Positions 10,115 through 18,773 of a stretch of 64,000 nucleotides of DNA are shown piece after piece. Location: the NCBI RefSeq assembly GCF_000620765.1, contig NZ_KK211185.1:125301-189300 (forward strand), read 5' to 3'. The translations under genes were made by a program, and so were the position numbers. Position 1 is the first letter of the stretch; each line of letters starts with the position of its first letter. The notes under the pieces were generated by a model. It was not told where the DNA came from and made no database searches. It was given only the letters and a program-made list of their open reading frames with translations. This DNA is from Desulfovermiculus halophilus DSM 18834. GTDB taxonomy: Bacteria > Desulfobacterota > Desulfovibrionia > Desulfovibrionales > Desulfothermaceae.

Positions 10115-11110
10115 ATGAAGCTTTATCCCGTGTGGGTTTTTGGCAAACAGGCTTGGAGCGAAGCATTCCAGGTCAGCTGCCGGCTGTTCAAGATCATGAT
10201 CCCCATCCTGATCGGGGTCAAGATCCTGCAGGAGTCCGGGTTGATTGTGTACCTGGCCAAGCCTCTGAATCCGGTCATGCAGCTCATGGGCCTTCCCGGT
10301 GAAACCGGTCTGATCTGGGCCACGGCCATGGTCAATAACCTGTACAGCGGGATGATCGTCTTTCTTACCCTGGCCGATTCCATGCAGCTGACAGTGGCTC
10401 AGGTAACAGTCCTGTCCACGGCCATGCTCGTGGCCCATGCCCTGCCCATTGAAGTCAAGATCGCCCAGTCCGCAGGCACCCGCTTTGTGTTTCAGGCCCT
10501 GTCCCGGATCGGCGGGGGCTTCGTCCTGGGCTGGCTGCTGCATCAGCTCTACTCCCTGACCGGCTGGCTCCAAGGGCCCAACGTCATCTTCTGGCAGGGG
10601 GAGGTCCCCACCCATCCAAGCCTGTGGTCCTGGGCTCTGAATCAGGCCACGAATCTTGGCCTGATATTCTTGATCATCCTGGCCCTGGTCCTGTTGATGC
10701 GGATCATGCACCGGCTGCGCATAGTGGACGCCTTGATCTGGCTGTTGCGGCCGGTGCTTCATTTTTTGGGTATCGGCCGGGAAGCGGCCACTCTGACCAT
10801 CATCGGGATGGTTATGGGCTTGACCTATGGGGGCGGACTGATCATTCAGGAGTCCAAGTCCGGACAAGTGGCCCCCCAGGACGTCTTTTCCTCCCTGACC
10901 CTGATGGGCCTGACCCACAGCCTGATCGAGGATACGCTCCTTCTCTCCCTGCTGGGCGCACATATGTCCGGCATTCTCTGGGGCCGTCTTGTTTTCTCCC
11001 TCCTCGCGGTCGCCCTTCTGGTCCGTTTGCTCCCTCTCCTGCCCCAAAAAGTCGTACACCGCTTCCTGTTTGTGGGCAGGGTGCAGGGGACTGCGGCAAG
11101 CCGGGGATAA
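10115..11110 (+). CDS. Nucleoside recognition (Gate) domain membrane protein
   Basis: A 331-residue polytopic inner-membrane protein with two related hydrophobic halves, as in the Gate/nucleoside-recognition family that includes SpmA and SpmB and the central part of FeoB. The segments LFKIMIPILIGVKILQESGL, ATAMVNNLYSGMIVFLTLAD and, in the second half, IIGMVMGLTYGGGLIIQES are typical. The substrate of this group is not established. It starts 72 bases after PBP1A on the same strand and could be co-transcribed. It ends at a long perfect hairpin shared with the convergent mechanosensitive channel gene. No missing parts are apparent. Confidence 0.85.
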   Translation: MKLYPVWVFGKQAWSEAFQVSCRLFKIMIPILIGVKILQESGLIVYLAKPLNPVMQLMGLPGETGLIWATAMVNNLYSGMIVFLTLADSMQLTVAQVTVLSTAMLVAHALPIEVKIAQSAGTRFVFQALSRIGGGFVLGWLLHQLYSLTGWLQGPNVIFWQGEVPTHPSLWSWALNQATNLGLIFLIILALVLLMRIMHRLRIVDALIWLLRPVLHFLGIGREAATLTIIGMVMGLTYGGGLIIQESKSGQVAPQDVFSSLTLMGLTHSLIEDTLLLSLLGAHMSGILWGRLVFSLLAVALLVRLLPLLPQKVVHRFLFVGRVQGTAASRG

Positions 11111-11145
11111 GCTCCCGATCCCGGGCCAAACCCGGGATCGGGAGC
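11111..11145. terminator. Perfect 15-bp hairpin between convergent genes
   Basis: GCTCCCGATCCCGGG (11111-11125) and its exact complement (11131-11145) enclose a 5-base loop just after a stop codon and before the convergent gene's end. There is no T-run on either side, so termination is inferred from position and stem strength only. Confidence 0.45.
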
Positions 11146-11187
11146 AGGGTACTTCGAAGCAACCCGCGGATTTTTAGAGTTGGACAG

Positions 11188-13446
11188 CTATTCAGTGTGT
11201 CCGCTTTCACCCCGGACCGCCCCGGTTTCCTTGTTCCCGAGCAGGTGCACATAAGCCGGCGGAGCAGATCCGTCCTTTTCCTGCCCGAAATACAGGGTGG
11301 TGTGGGGAAAGGGGATTTCTATGCCCGCAGCGTCGAAATGCAGCTTGACCAGCCGGTTGTATGCCCGTCCTACGGCCCATTGCATGCCCGGGGAGGTCAT
11401 GATCCTAACCCGGATGTTCACTGAGCTGTCGGCCAGAGCGGTCACTCCGGACACCTCAAGGGGGGCCAGGATATGGTCCTTGAATTCCTCGTCCACAGCC
11501 AGCTGGTCAAATGCCTCCCGCAGGCAGGAGACCGCCTCGTCGATGCTTTCCCGGTAGGCGATCCCGTATTCGCCGACATGAAAGGCGAAGTCGCGCATGA
11601 AGTTGGAGACCGTGCCCACTGAGGAGAAGGGCACGATATGGTAGGTTCCGGAGAGGTCGCGCAGTCCCACGGAACGGATGCTCAGGCGCTCAGCTACCCC
11701 GGTGATGCCGCCGGCCGTGACCACGTCTCCTGTGTTCATGGCGTTATCAATCTGAATGAACACTCCGGTAATGATATCCTGAACCAGCTTTTGGGCTCCA
11801 AAACCGATTGCCAGCCCTAGCACCCCGGCGCCGGCGATGAGGGGACCGATGTTGATCCCGATCTCGGCCAGAACGATCATCCCGGTCATGATCATCAAGG
11901 TTATGGCCAACGCGTTGCGGAACAGGCTGATCAAGGTCTTGGCCCGGGCGGTCGGCTCTCCACGGCCGGCCCGGGGATTTAAGAAGTGCTCTATGACACT
12001 GGCCAACGCGACCCAAACGGCCAGGGCAACGATAAGGATAACAGCCACACTGAAGACCTTGCCGATCAGGTTGCGTCCTCCGGGGCTCGCATACCAGCTG
12101 CCCACATCAAAAAGCCCCCAGGCGTCCAGAATGAACAGGACGACGGCTGCCAGGATCACAGCCCGGATAACCTTCAGGATATTGGGGATATAGGCATTGA
12201 GCCTGGTCTCTAGAAGGGGGATTTTGTCCCGGAGCTCTTCGGTGAGCACGATCCGTCTGCCGATGAGCTGGGAAAGGATGCCGGAGAGGATGAGGCCGAT
12301 GCCGACAAAGACCAGGGTCTTGACTGTGGCCAGCATGACCACGGGCAGGGCATCGCCCGGCCGGAGGATGGAGATGTTCAGGATGGCCAGGAAATAGGCC
12401 AGGACAGCTATATGCCAGATACGGGACAGAAGATGAAGGGAGATTCTGGAAATGCCGAGAGTGGAGGCCTGGGCCTTCTGGTCCAGGGCGTTTCGAAGCT
12501 TGACCCGGTTTGCCAGAACGGTTCGGAGCACATAAGCAAAGGCCCCGAGCATGACCAGGAAGTTGACAGCCTGGGCCAGGGCTGGAGAGACGCTGTGCCG
12601 GATCAGGGGAACGGCAAAAAGCAGGCCGTAGCCGATAAACCCGGAGAGTCTGGCCAGACGCCGGTTCCAGTACTCGGCTTCCTCGTCTCTGATGGGAATC
12701 AGGCGCAATCCAGAATAGCGGGAGGAGAAGAGCATCCGGATTGCGGCCTTGAACAGCTCCACAACCAAAAAGGCGTTCAGAAAAAGGGCAATGCGGGTGG
12801 GCAGGGCACCTGCCTCTCCAATGGCAAAGGTGGCCAGGAAGTTGCCGGTGATATAGGCCAGGACGACCACCAAGGCATCGGCAAGAGCAGCCAGAAAAAC
12901 AGTCACCAGGACCCGGAGCAGGGCGCTTTTGCCCCCTCCGTAGAGGGACCAGCTGCTCAAACGGGAAAACAGGGGCCGGGCCAGACGCCGAAAGATGAAG
13001 AAGGCCAGGATGACTGCCAGGATGATCAGACCCATGTCCGTCGTTGCCTGGACCAGTGCATCCAGATTCCAGCCCTCTGCCGGGGCGGAGGTGAAGACCG
13101 AGCTCAGCGCGGTCCATATCTTCTGCATCTGGGTGACCAGGCTTCCGGCGAAGCCGCTCACTGCTTCGGCCAGCTGTCTGGCCAGGGATGTATCGGCTGA
13201 GGGCGCAGCCTGGGCGGCTCCGGACGAGGCCAGCTCCCCGCCCTTGTCTGCTGCAAGGGAACGCAGCTCCTGGATCAGTGCCTGACGGGACTGCTCGTTT
13301 TCCAGGAGATCGGCTATCGTGGAGTAGGCCGGGGGAGACGACTGCTCTGCCTGGGCAAAACTGCCTGTTGCGGATATGAACAGGACTGCCGTGGTCAGAA
13401 GAGGTATCAGCCAGGACCTCAGCGCTGAGAAGCCGGGAGTGTTCAC
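11188..13446 (-). CDS. MscS-family mechanosensitive ion channel
   Basis: A large MscS-type channel for osmotic relief in the inner membrane. GTG at 13446 is preferred over an ATG 15 bases upstream because GGAGG lies 8 bases before it; this gives a clean signal peptide ending ATGSFAQA. A periplasmic segment of about 100 residues precedes a long series of transmembrane helices, and the MscS pore/beta region lies at about residues 520-700, with LGLAIGFGAQKLVQDIITG and a GDVVTAGGITGVAERLSIRS strand. At about 752 residues it resembles YbdG/YjeP-like extended channels rather than MscS itself. It faces the nucleoside-recognition gene tail to tail. Confidence 0.92.
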   Translation of the reverse strand: MNTPGFSALRSWLIPLLTTAVLFISATGSFAQAEQSSPPAYSTIADLLENEQSRQALIQELRSLAADKGGELASSGAAQAAPSADTSLARQLAEAVSGFAGSLVTQMQKIWTALSSVFTSAPAEGWNLDALVQATTDMGLIILAVILAFFIFRRLARPLFSRLSSWSLYGGGKSALLRVLVTVFLAALADALVVVLAYITGNFLATFAIGEAGALPTRIALFLNAFLVVELFKAAIRMLFSSRYSGLRLIPIRDEEAEYWNRRLARLSGFIGYGLLFAVPLIRHSVSPALAQAVNFLVMLGAFAYVLRTVLANRVKLRNALDQKAQASTLGISRISLHLLSRIWHIAVLAYFLAILNISILRPGDALPVVMLATVKTLVFVGIGLILSGILSQLIGRRIVLTEELRDKIPLLETRLNAYIPNILKVIRAVILAAVVLFILDAWGLFDVGSWYASPGGRNLIGKVFSVAVILIVALAVWVALASVIEHFLNPRAGRGEPTARAKTLISLFRNALAITLMIMTGMIVLAEIGINIGPLIAGAGVLGLAIGFGAQKLVQDIITGVFIQIDNAMNTGDVVTAGGITGVAERLSIRSVGLRDLSGTYHIVPFSSVGTVSNFMRDFAFHVGEYGIAYRESIDEAVSCLREAFDQLAVDEEFKDHILAPLEVSGVTALADSSVNIRVRIMTSPGMQWAVGRAYNRLVKLHFDAAGIEIPFPHTTLYFGQEKDGSAPPAYVHLLGNKETGAVRGESGHTE

Positions 13447-13634
13447 GTCGTGGACCTCCATGTGGGTTGATGGTTAAAGATATGCGCTGGACAAATAGAG
13501 TGAAGCGCTCTTTGTTTTTGTTAAGTAAAGAGGGCGAGAGGCTTTTCACCCCATCATGGTGTCAAATTTGAGGTTGCAACACCTTGCATATACAACAATA
13601 GAGCGCCGGGATGTCAAACCCCAAGGAGCAAAAA

Positions 13635-13916
13635 ATGGGCAGAGAAACAAAGATTTTTCAAAGCGAAGAACAGAAAAGCAGACCTGAATTGAGCGTTTTT
13701 CTCCGACACCTTGCGGACAAGATAGAAGCGGGCAGGGCAACATTGGCCCGGGGACAGGAAAAGGTTGCGGTGGACATACCCCGCAATGTGATTCTTGAAC
13801 TGCAAGTGGAGGATGAAGACAAGGGCAGAAAGGGCACGCAGCACTCCTTAAAAGTCGAGATCAAGTGGTTTGAACAGGATGAGCAGGTTGAGGGCGGCCC
13901 TGTTCACCTGGAATAG
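13635..13916 (+). CDS. amphi-Trp domain-containing protein
   Basis: A small (93-residue) protein of the amphi-Trp family, recognised by MGRETKIFQSEEQKSR, FLRHLADKIEAGRATLARGQ and the C-terminal LKVEIKWFEQD with the hallmark tryptophan. The biochemical role of the family is not known. The start is taken as ATG 13635, because AAGGAG lies 6 bases upstream; an in-frame ATG at 13611 has no ribosome site. It is transcribed away from the MscS gene and ends 5 bases before the 3' end of the convergent U32 gene. Confidence 0.82.
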   Translation: MGRETKIFQSEEQKSRPELSVFLRHLADKIEAGRATLARGQEKVAVDIPRNVILELQVEDEDKGRKGTQHSLKVEIKWFEQDEQVEGGPVHLE

Positions 13917-13920
13917 AGGC

Positions 13921-15906
13921 CTACAAGAGCTGAAGGTCCCAGTTAAAAGAACTCACCCGGGTCGGGGGGGGCATTTTCTGAGGCCGACGTTCATGCAGAT
14001 GGACGAAGAGCCGGTATCCGGCATCTTCCAGTTCACGTTGATGCGGGCTCAGATCCAGCTCCCAGTTGGGAAAATGATAGATAAGGGGACCCTTTTTCTG
14101 TATATAGGACGGCTCCTTTTTCGGGCTCTGGATCAGGCTGCCGGGGTGGAGTTCCTGATGCACGCTTCGAGCCACGCACAAGGGCCATGGACCGCTGAGG
14201 ACGATTCCCAGAGGGAGCGGGGATTCCCGGGGTAGAGAAAGGAGATCGGCCCCGGACAGTTCCGGACTGGCCACGGCCCCGGAAAAGCCCAGACTCCGCA
14301 GTTCCTCCAGGCAGAGGGCATTGGCTGCGTTGCAATAGGGGCCGGCCCACAGAGACAGATCGTCCCTGGCCTCAAAGAGGGCGGCCTGCCAGGGGGCGTT
14401 GCAGCAGAATTTTTTGGCTCCGTTTCGGACCAGATTGCGGATGAGCCTTGCCCATCGGTCTTCCTCCTCCGGCCATATGACCGGGGGGAGCCAGAACCAG
14501 ATTCTGGGGTAGACGGTTTTGCTGACTGTGATCCTCAGGACCGGGGAAAGCCAGAGTCCCGGGCTTCCAGGGCTCCGCCCCTCGGGGAGTCTGGGCCGGA
14601 CATGGACGTGCTCGGCCCGGCCCGAGACCTTGGCGCTTCGAGGCAGGCGCGGTGAAAAGTCGGCTTGTTCCTGCCTCGGCTTGGGCAGCATCTGGAGCTG
14701 CGCGTGCAGGCGACGGAGACGGTCGGCCAGCTCCGGCTCCCGGCGGTCTATGAGCACGACAGGGCTTCCCGGGGCAATGTTCCCGGCCCGGGCGGGCAGG
14801 GCGATCTTTTTTCCCTTGGCCCTGAAGGCAGAGATCTTGTATGTCGTATGTCCGGGGAGGTCTTCGCTTCCTATCCGCAGCAGGTCCCCGGCCAGCAGGG
14901 GGGCTCTGGACGTGAATCCCACAGACCCGCCGGAGGACTTGTTCACCTTGCCCACCAGCTGTCCGGATCCGGTATCTTTTTCTGTGTTCACCGGGCAAAA
15001 AACGCGCTGGGGCAAGAAGCGGTAATGGGTTCCGGGGCGGCCCAGGCTCTGGTTCAGAAGGTCAAGAGCCGTTTTCCTGGCCCCGGGGTCCTGGGGAAAA
15101 TCCCGCAAGAGCTGGTAGGCGCGGACAGCGTAGAAAACGTAGTGCGGGCCCTTCTTCCGACCCTCAATCTTCCAGGCCTTGACCTGGGGGATGTCCAAAA
15201 GGAGCTTGGTCAATACATCCAGGCTCAGATCCAGGCAGGAAAAGTAGCGTTTGGTCTTTCCCCGGTGGGTGTACAGGCGGCGGCAGGGCTGAACGCATCG
15301 ACCCCGAAGGCCGCTTTTGCCGCCCAAAAAGCTGCTCCAGTAGCAGCGGCCGGAAACCGCATAGCACAGGGCCCCGTGCACAAAGACCTCCAGCTCTAAG
15401 TCCTCGGGACAGGAGTCGGCCATGGTCTTGACCTCGTCGATGCTCAGCTCCCTGGGGAGAACGACCCTGGAGATATCCAGACCTGGGAGCATGGGCAGGG
15501 ACAGGGCTGAGGTCATGGCCGCCAGGGTGGAGAGATGGATTTGTCCTGTGTACTCCACTTGGCGGGCCAGATTGACCAGAGCGAGGTCCTGGACAATGAT
15601 GGCCTGGGGCTGCACAGAAACCGTGATCCGCTGCAGGAGGCGGCCGGCTTGCTCCAACTCGCCCGGTTTGACCAGGGAATTGAAGGCGATATAGGTTTTG
15701 ATTCCCTGCTCCCGGGCGAGAGCGGTCAGCCTGGCCAATTCCGGTATGGAAAAGTTTTCGGCTTGCATCCGGGCTGAAAAGTGTTTCAGGCCGCAGTAGA
15801 TGCTGTCTGCGCCTGCGGAAATGCCGGCCAGAAAGCTGTCCGCGCCCCCGACAGGGGCCAGGATTTCCGGCTTGGGGCCTGAGTGGGTCTGATCATTTTC
15901 TGCCAT
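13921..15906 (-). CDS. Peptidase U32 family protein (RlhA/TrhP-like)
   Basis: A U32-family protein of 661 residues. Characterised relatives (RlhA, TrhP) hydroxylate cytidine or uridine in RNA and use prephenate-derived chemistry and an iron-sulfur cluster; older annotation calls them collagenases. The N-terminal barrel begins PEILAPVGGADSFLAGISAGAD, and the signature HGALCYAVSGRCYWSS with GRCVQPCRRLY supplies Cys181, Cys188, Cys204 and Cys208, probable cluster ligands. The second half (about residues 370-661) is more divergent. The gene starts 33 bases from archease on the opposite strand, giving a divergent pair. Which RNA, if any, it modifies cannot be told from the sequence. Confidence 0.85.
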   Translation of the reverse strand: MAENDQTHSGPKPEILAPVGGADSFLAGISAGADSIYCGLKHFSARMQAENFSIPELARLTALAREQGIKTYIAFNSLVKPGELEQAGRLLQRITVSVQPQAIIVQDLALVNLARQVEYTGQIHLSTLAAMTSALSLPMLPGLDISRVVLPRELSIDEVKTMADSCPEDLELEVFVHGALCYAVSGRCYWSSFLGGKSGLRGRCVQPCRRLYTHRGKTKRYFSCLDLSLDVLTKLLLDIPQVKAWKIEGRKKGPHYVFYAVRAYQLLRDFPQDPGARKTALDLLNQSLGRPGTHYRFLPQRVFCPVNTEKDTGSGQLVGKVNKSSGGSVGFTSRAPLLAGDLLRIGSEDLPGHTTYKISAFRAKGKKIALPARAGNIAPGSPVVLIDRREPELADRLRRLHAQLQMLPKPRQEQADFSPRLPRSAKVSGRAEHVHVRPRLPEGRSPGSPGLWLSPVLRITVSKTVYPRIWFWLPPVIWPEEEDRWARLIRNLVRNGAKKFCCNAPWQAALFEARDDLSLWAGPYCNAANALCLEELRSLGFSGAVASPELSGADLLSLPRESPLPLGIVLSGPWPLCVARSVHQELHPGSLIQSPKKEPSYIQKKGPLIYHFPNWELDLSPHQRELEDAGYRLFVHLHERRPQKMPPPTRVSSFNWDLQLL

Positions 15907-15938
15907 GTGCGATGTCCTTGTCCTGCCTGAGGCGAGAT

Positions 15939-16361
15939 ATGAAGTCTGGATACGAGGTTTATGACCATGGTGCGGATATCGGGGTCCGCGGTTGGGGGCC
16001 GAGCTTGGAACAGGCCTTTGTCCAAGGGGCCACGGCCATGTTTAGCTTGATGACCGAGGATATGCAATCCGTAAATGCCACGGCCGAAGTGCGCATTGAG
16101 GCCCAGGGCTATGATCTGGAATCCATGTTTGTGGCCTGGCTGAACTCCCTGCTCACTGAGGCGGACTTGCACGGTTTGATCCTGACTGAATTCAAGGTCC
16201 AGATCAAAGACAATTTCACCCTGAGCGGAACGGCCAGGGGGGAGCCCTTTGCCGCCCTGGCCGGCGGCCCGGGGGTAGAGGTCAAGGGGGCAACCTTTTG
16301 TCAGACTGCTGTGTATGAGGATGGCGGGACATGGGTCGCCCAGTGCGTTGTGGACGTGTGA
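15939..16361 (+). CDS. Archease
   Basis: Archease activates the RNA ligase RtcB by promoting its guanylylation and multiple turnover. The 140-residue product shows the family N-terminus YEVYDHGADIGVRGWG (metal-binding Asp residues), SMFVAWLNSLLTEADL in the middle and the invariant-type ending WVAQCVVDV. ATG 15939 is chosen because GAGG lies 6 bases before it; an ATG 27 bases earlier is in frame but unsupported. The partner RtcB is at 1-1096 on the minus strand, so the two are split instead of adjacent, as they often are. It is divergent from the U32 gene. Confidence 0.92.
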   Translation: MKSGYEVYDHGADIGVRGWGPSLEQAFVQGATAMFSLMTEDMQSVNATAEVRIEAQGYDLESMFVAWLNSLLTEADLHGLILTEFKVQIKDNFTLSGTARGEPFAALAGGPGVEVKGATFCQTAVYEDGGTWVAQCVVDV

Positions 16362-16442
16362 TAGACGGTCAGATGAGAACGATGCAGCATGAGATGTGGG
16401 GATAGTATTTGTTCAGGGTGCTCAACGATTACCGGGGATTCT

Positions 16443-17042
16443 ATGCATAAAGACAGGGTCCGGTGGAATGCCAAGTTCGAGGATCAAAGGGAGCTGGGAG
16501 AGCCCTCGTCCTGGATTGTGGACATGCATGCCATGGCTCCCGGCCCCAGGGCGTTGGATTTGGCCGCAGGCAGAGGAAGAAACAGCGTCTTTCTGGCCGG
16601 CCAGGGGTTTGAGGTCCTGGCTCTGGATGTGGCCGACAGGGCCGTACGTGCCCTGAAAAATCATTCCATACCCGGGATCTTTCCGGTTCAGGCCGATACG
16701 GACCGCTTGTGCCTTCATCCGGACAGCTTTGATCTCATCGTCTGCTGCAATTTCCTGGACCGCAGGCTTTTTCCGACCATAACCGAAAGCCTGAAGATGG
16801 GTGGGATTCTGCTCTATGAGACTGCAATGGAGAGCGATCTTGCAAAGAGCGGTCAGCCGATGAACCGGGACTATCTGCTGCGGGCCAATGAGCTGCTGCA
16901 CGTCTTTTGGGGGCTGCGCATAGTTGCATATCAGGAGGCCGTAATTGCGGAAGGCCCGTCCGTGGACCCCAGGGTTGTGGCCCGCCTGGCTGCTCAGAAG
17001 GGCTGGACCGGGGATCGTTGTCTGATTCATTGCAAGGCATGA
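16443..17042 (+). CDS. Class I SAM-dependent methyltransferase
   Basis: A 199-residue Rossmann-type methyltransferase. Motif I is ALDLAAGRGRNSVFLA near residue 37-52, followed by LALDVADRAVRAL and FDLIVCCNFLDRRLFP. It resembles small TehB/UbiE-like enzymes whose substrates vary, and no substrate can be assigned. ATG 16443 begins MHKDRVRWNAKFEDQ, a typical start for this group; an upstream in-frame ATG at 16389 would add a cysteine-rich 18-residue leader of doubtful reality. It follows archease on the same strand by 81 bases and precedes mucR, from which it is separated by a likely promoter. Confidence 0.8.
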   Translation: MHKDRVRWNAKFEDQRELGEPSSWIVDMHAMAPGPRALDLAAGRGRNSVFLAGQGFEVLALDVADRAVRALKNHSIPGIFPVQADTDRLCLHPDSFDLIVCCNFLDRRLFPTITESLKMGGILLYETAMESDLAKSGQPMNRDYLLRANELLHVFWGLRIVAYQEAVIAEGPSVDPRVVARLAAQKGWTGDRCLIHCKA

Positions 17043-17163
17043 AACGAGTTGGGGGCATAGAGTGCGGATGCCCGGGAAAGCAGTCACACGCCGATGCCGC
17101 AGATGATAGATGACCGGGCTAAAATAACGATGCAGGAGAGATTTATTTTTTATCCCAAGATAC

Positions 17164-17192
17164 TTGCCAAAAGCTTTCAAAGTATATATCCT
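17164..17192 (+). promoter_or_regulatory. Probable promoter of the MucR gene
   Basis: TTGCCA (17164-17169) and TATCCT (17187-17192) are separated by 17 bases in an AT-rich stretch 40 bases upstream of the MucR start. Confidence 0.4.
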
Positions 17193-17231
17193 GAAGAAGT
17201 TCACGAGTTAAAATAATTAAGGAGTTCCTGT

Positions 17232-17642
17232 ATGGAAGAACATGTACAAGAAGCATTGGATATTGTGAAAGCTCAGGCAAGTGTTCGAAACATGACTGAG
17301 GAAGAAATCACATCCATGGTGCAAGGCTTGTCCAAGCAACTGAAAAAGATTACTGAAGGCGGGGCCGAAAGCCAGGAGAGGACGGAACAGCCCCAGGAGC
17401 CGGCTGTGGATCCAAAAAAGGCTATCCGTGAGAAATCAGTTGTTTGCCTGGAATGCGGAAAGACATTTAAGGTCTTGACCAAGCGCCATCTGGCCCTGCA
17501 CGGTCTCACCCCGGAAGAGTACAAGGAAAAATGGGGCATGAAGAAAAATACGGCCCTGATTGCCAAAGGTCTGGCCCGGCAGCGGAAGCAGAAGATGAAT
17601 GAGATGCAGCTCTGGAAGCGGAGAAAGGCGAACAATTCATAG
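17232..17642 (+). CDS. MucR/Ros-family zinc-finger transcriptional regulator
   Basis: A 136-residue DNA-binding regulator. The C2H2-like Ros/MucR finger is VCLECGKTFKVLTKRHLALH, giving Cys72, Cys75, His86 and His90, followed by the family block GLTPEEYKEKWG and a basic tail. In alphaproteobacteria MucR controls surface polysaccharides and acts as a nucleoid-like silencer on AT-rich DNA; here the targets are unknown. AAGGAG lies 7 bases before the ATG. The gene stands alone with its own probable promoter. A repeat-rich region follows. An AT-rich pilin island at 46.9-49.6 kb in this window would be a natural candidate target, which is speculation. Confidence 0.9.
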   Translation: MEEHVQEALDIVKAQASVRNMTEEEITSMVQGLSKQLKKITEGGAESQERTEQPQEPAVDPKKAIREKSVVCLECGKTFKVLTKRHLALHGLTPEEYKEKWGMKKNTALIAKGLARQRKQKMNEMQLWKRRKANNS

Positions 17643-17682
17643 CCGGACATTCCGTCTTCGAACACGGTAAACCCGGCTTTTC

Positions 17683-17889
17683 AAGTCACCAAATGGAATT
17701 TTTTTATCGTTCCCACGCTCTGCGTGGGAACTCTTTTGGACGCTCCGGCGTCCAGAAAGAGACCGCGGGAGCGGTCAGGAAAGCTCCCACGCAGAGCGTG
17801 GGAGCTATAAGTAATCGCCTGGCTCTTTGCAGGCGTTTGTTGTACCCAAACTGCAGCTGTAGTGTTTGTAAGTCACCAAATGGAATTTT
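17683..17889. repeat. Family A palindromic element, copy 1, with 20-base flanking direct repeats
   Basis: The core (17709-17805) is four consecutive hairpins: 10-bp arms at 17709-17731, an imperfect stem at 17731-17761, a 6-bp stem at 17761-17776, and 10-bp arms at 17783-17805. A further CGCCTG/CAGGCG stem lies at 17816-17835. The sequence AAGTCACCAAATGGAATTTT occurs at 17683-17702 and again at 17870-17889, exactly flanking the element. Other copies are at 44583-44710 and 46264-46428. Confidence 0.85.
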
Positions 17890-17951
17890 GGGTTCTTCGA
17901 CGCAGCGAGTGGATGCATGAAATACCACGTCCTGGGTCGAAGAGCCAAAAA
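17886..17951. repeat. Family B palindromic repeat, copy 1
   Basis: TTTTGGGTTCTTCGAC at the left end is complementary to GTCGAAGAGCCAAAA at the right end, with about 35 bases between. It lies directly after the nadE stop codon and may serve as its terminator. Related copies are at 24026-24310, 28231-28325 and 29647-29739. Confidence 0.7.
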
Positions 17952-17954
17952 AAC

Positions 17955-18734
17955 TCACCGCAAATGGCCGGGGATCACTGCGACCGGGATGGGCTCCATC
18001 TTGTGCCGGTTCTTGGCGTGCAGCTTTGTATAAATGTCCAATACTTCCCGTTCCCGGTCCGAGAGAAAGCTCGGGTCCCCTCCCTGTTCCGCGAACTGCA
18101 TGGCCTGCTCAAGCTCTGTATAGCTCGCCCCGAGCTGGTCCTGGTCGCTTCTGCTGTCCGCCCACAGCCCGTCGGTGGGGGGGACGTCCATGATCTCCTG
18201 AACGACCCCCAGGTGCCGGCCGAGGGCGTAGACCTCCGATTTCATCAGGTCGGCGATTGGAGCGATATCCACGCCTCCGTCTCCATATTTGGTAAAGAAT
18301 CCCACCCCGAAATCCTCGATCTTGTTTCCGGTCCCGGGCACCAGCATCCCGTGATGAGCGGCAAAGGCATACAGGGTGAGCATGCGCAGCCGGGAGCGGG
18401 TATTGGCCATGGTCAAATCGTCCTGGATGTCCCGGGGAAGTGTGTTCTCCACGGCCTGAAAGGCGGATGTCAGGTCCACACGCACCCCCTGAACCTGGGT
18501 GAAGCTGGCCTCCAGCCAGGCGATGTGCCGGGCGGACAGCTCCATCTGGCTTTGGGGCTGATAGATGGGCATGTCCACCGCCAGGACCTGCATCCCGGTC
18601 CGTGCGCACAAGGTGGAGGTTACTGCGGAATCGATTCCTCCGGAAACACCGACCACAAAGCCCTTGGTTCCGGCATGGCGGGAGTAGTCGATAAGCCAGT
18701 CGACGATGAATTCGCATACCTTTTCCGTCTGCAT
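17955..18734 (-). CDS. nadE: Ammonia-dependent NAD+ synthase
   Basis: NadE amidates nicotinic acid adenine dinucleotide to NAD+ using ATP. The 259-residue protein is the short, ammonia-dependent form without a glutaminase domain. The PP-loop SGGIDS is at residues 31-36 after GFVVGV, and the substrate-binding blocks GTGNKIEDFGVGFFTKYGDGGVDIAP and ELGASYTE-like DQLGASYTELEQAM are present (landmark only). It is the last gene of the minus-strand run FAD/Fe-S dehydrogenase-ruvX-mltG-nadE and begins 39 bases after mltG. A family B palindrome follows its stop codon. No missing motif is seen. Confidence 0.94.
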   Translation of the reverse strand: MQTEKVCEFIVDWLIDYSRHAGTKGFVVGVSGGIDSAVTSTLCARTGMQVLAVDMPIYQPQSQMELSARHIAWLEASFTQVQGVRVDLTSAFQAVENTLPRDIQDDLTMANTRSRLRMLTLYAFAAHHGMLVPGTGNKIEDFGVGFFTKYGDGGVDIAPIADLMKSEVYALGRHLGVVQEIMDVPPTDGLWADSRSDQDQLGASYTELEQAMQFAEQGGDPSFLSDREREVLDIYTKLHAKNRHKMEPIPVAVIPGHLR

Positions 18735-18773
18735 AACTTCTCCTGAGGCCGGATTGCAGTGAGCATGAACCTC

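Noticed and set aside
12107..13549. A 480-codon minus frame overlapping the MscS gene in another phase
   Set aside because: It is an Arg/Pro/Gly-rich out-of-frame reading; the MscS frame has the signal peptide and channel motifs.
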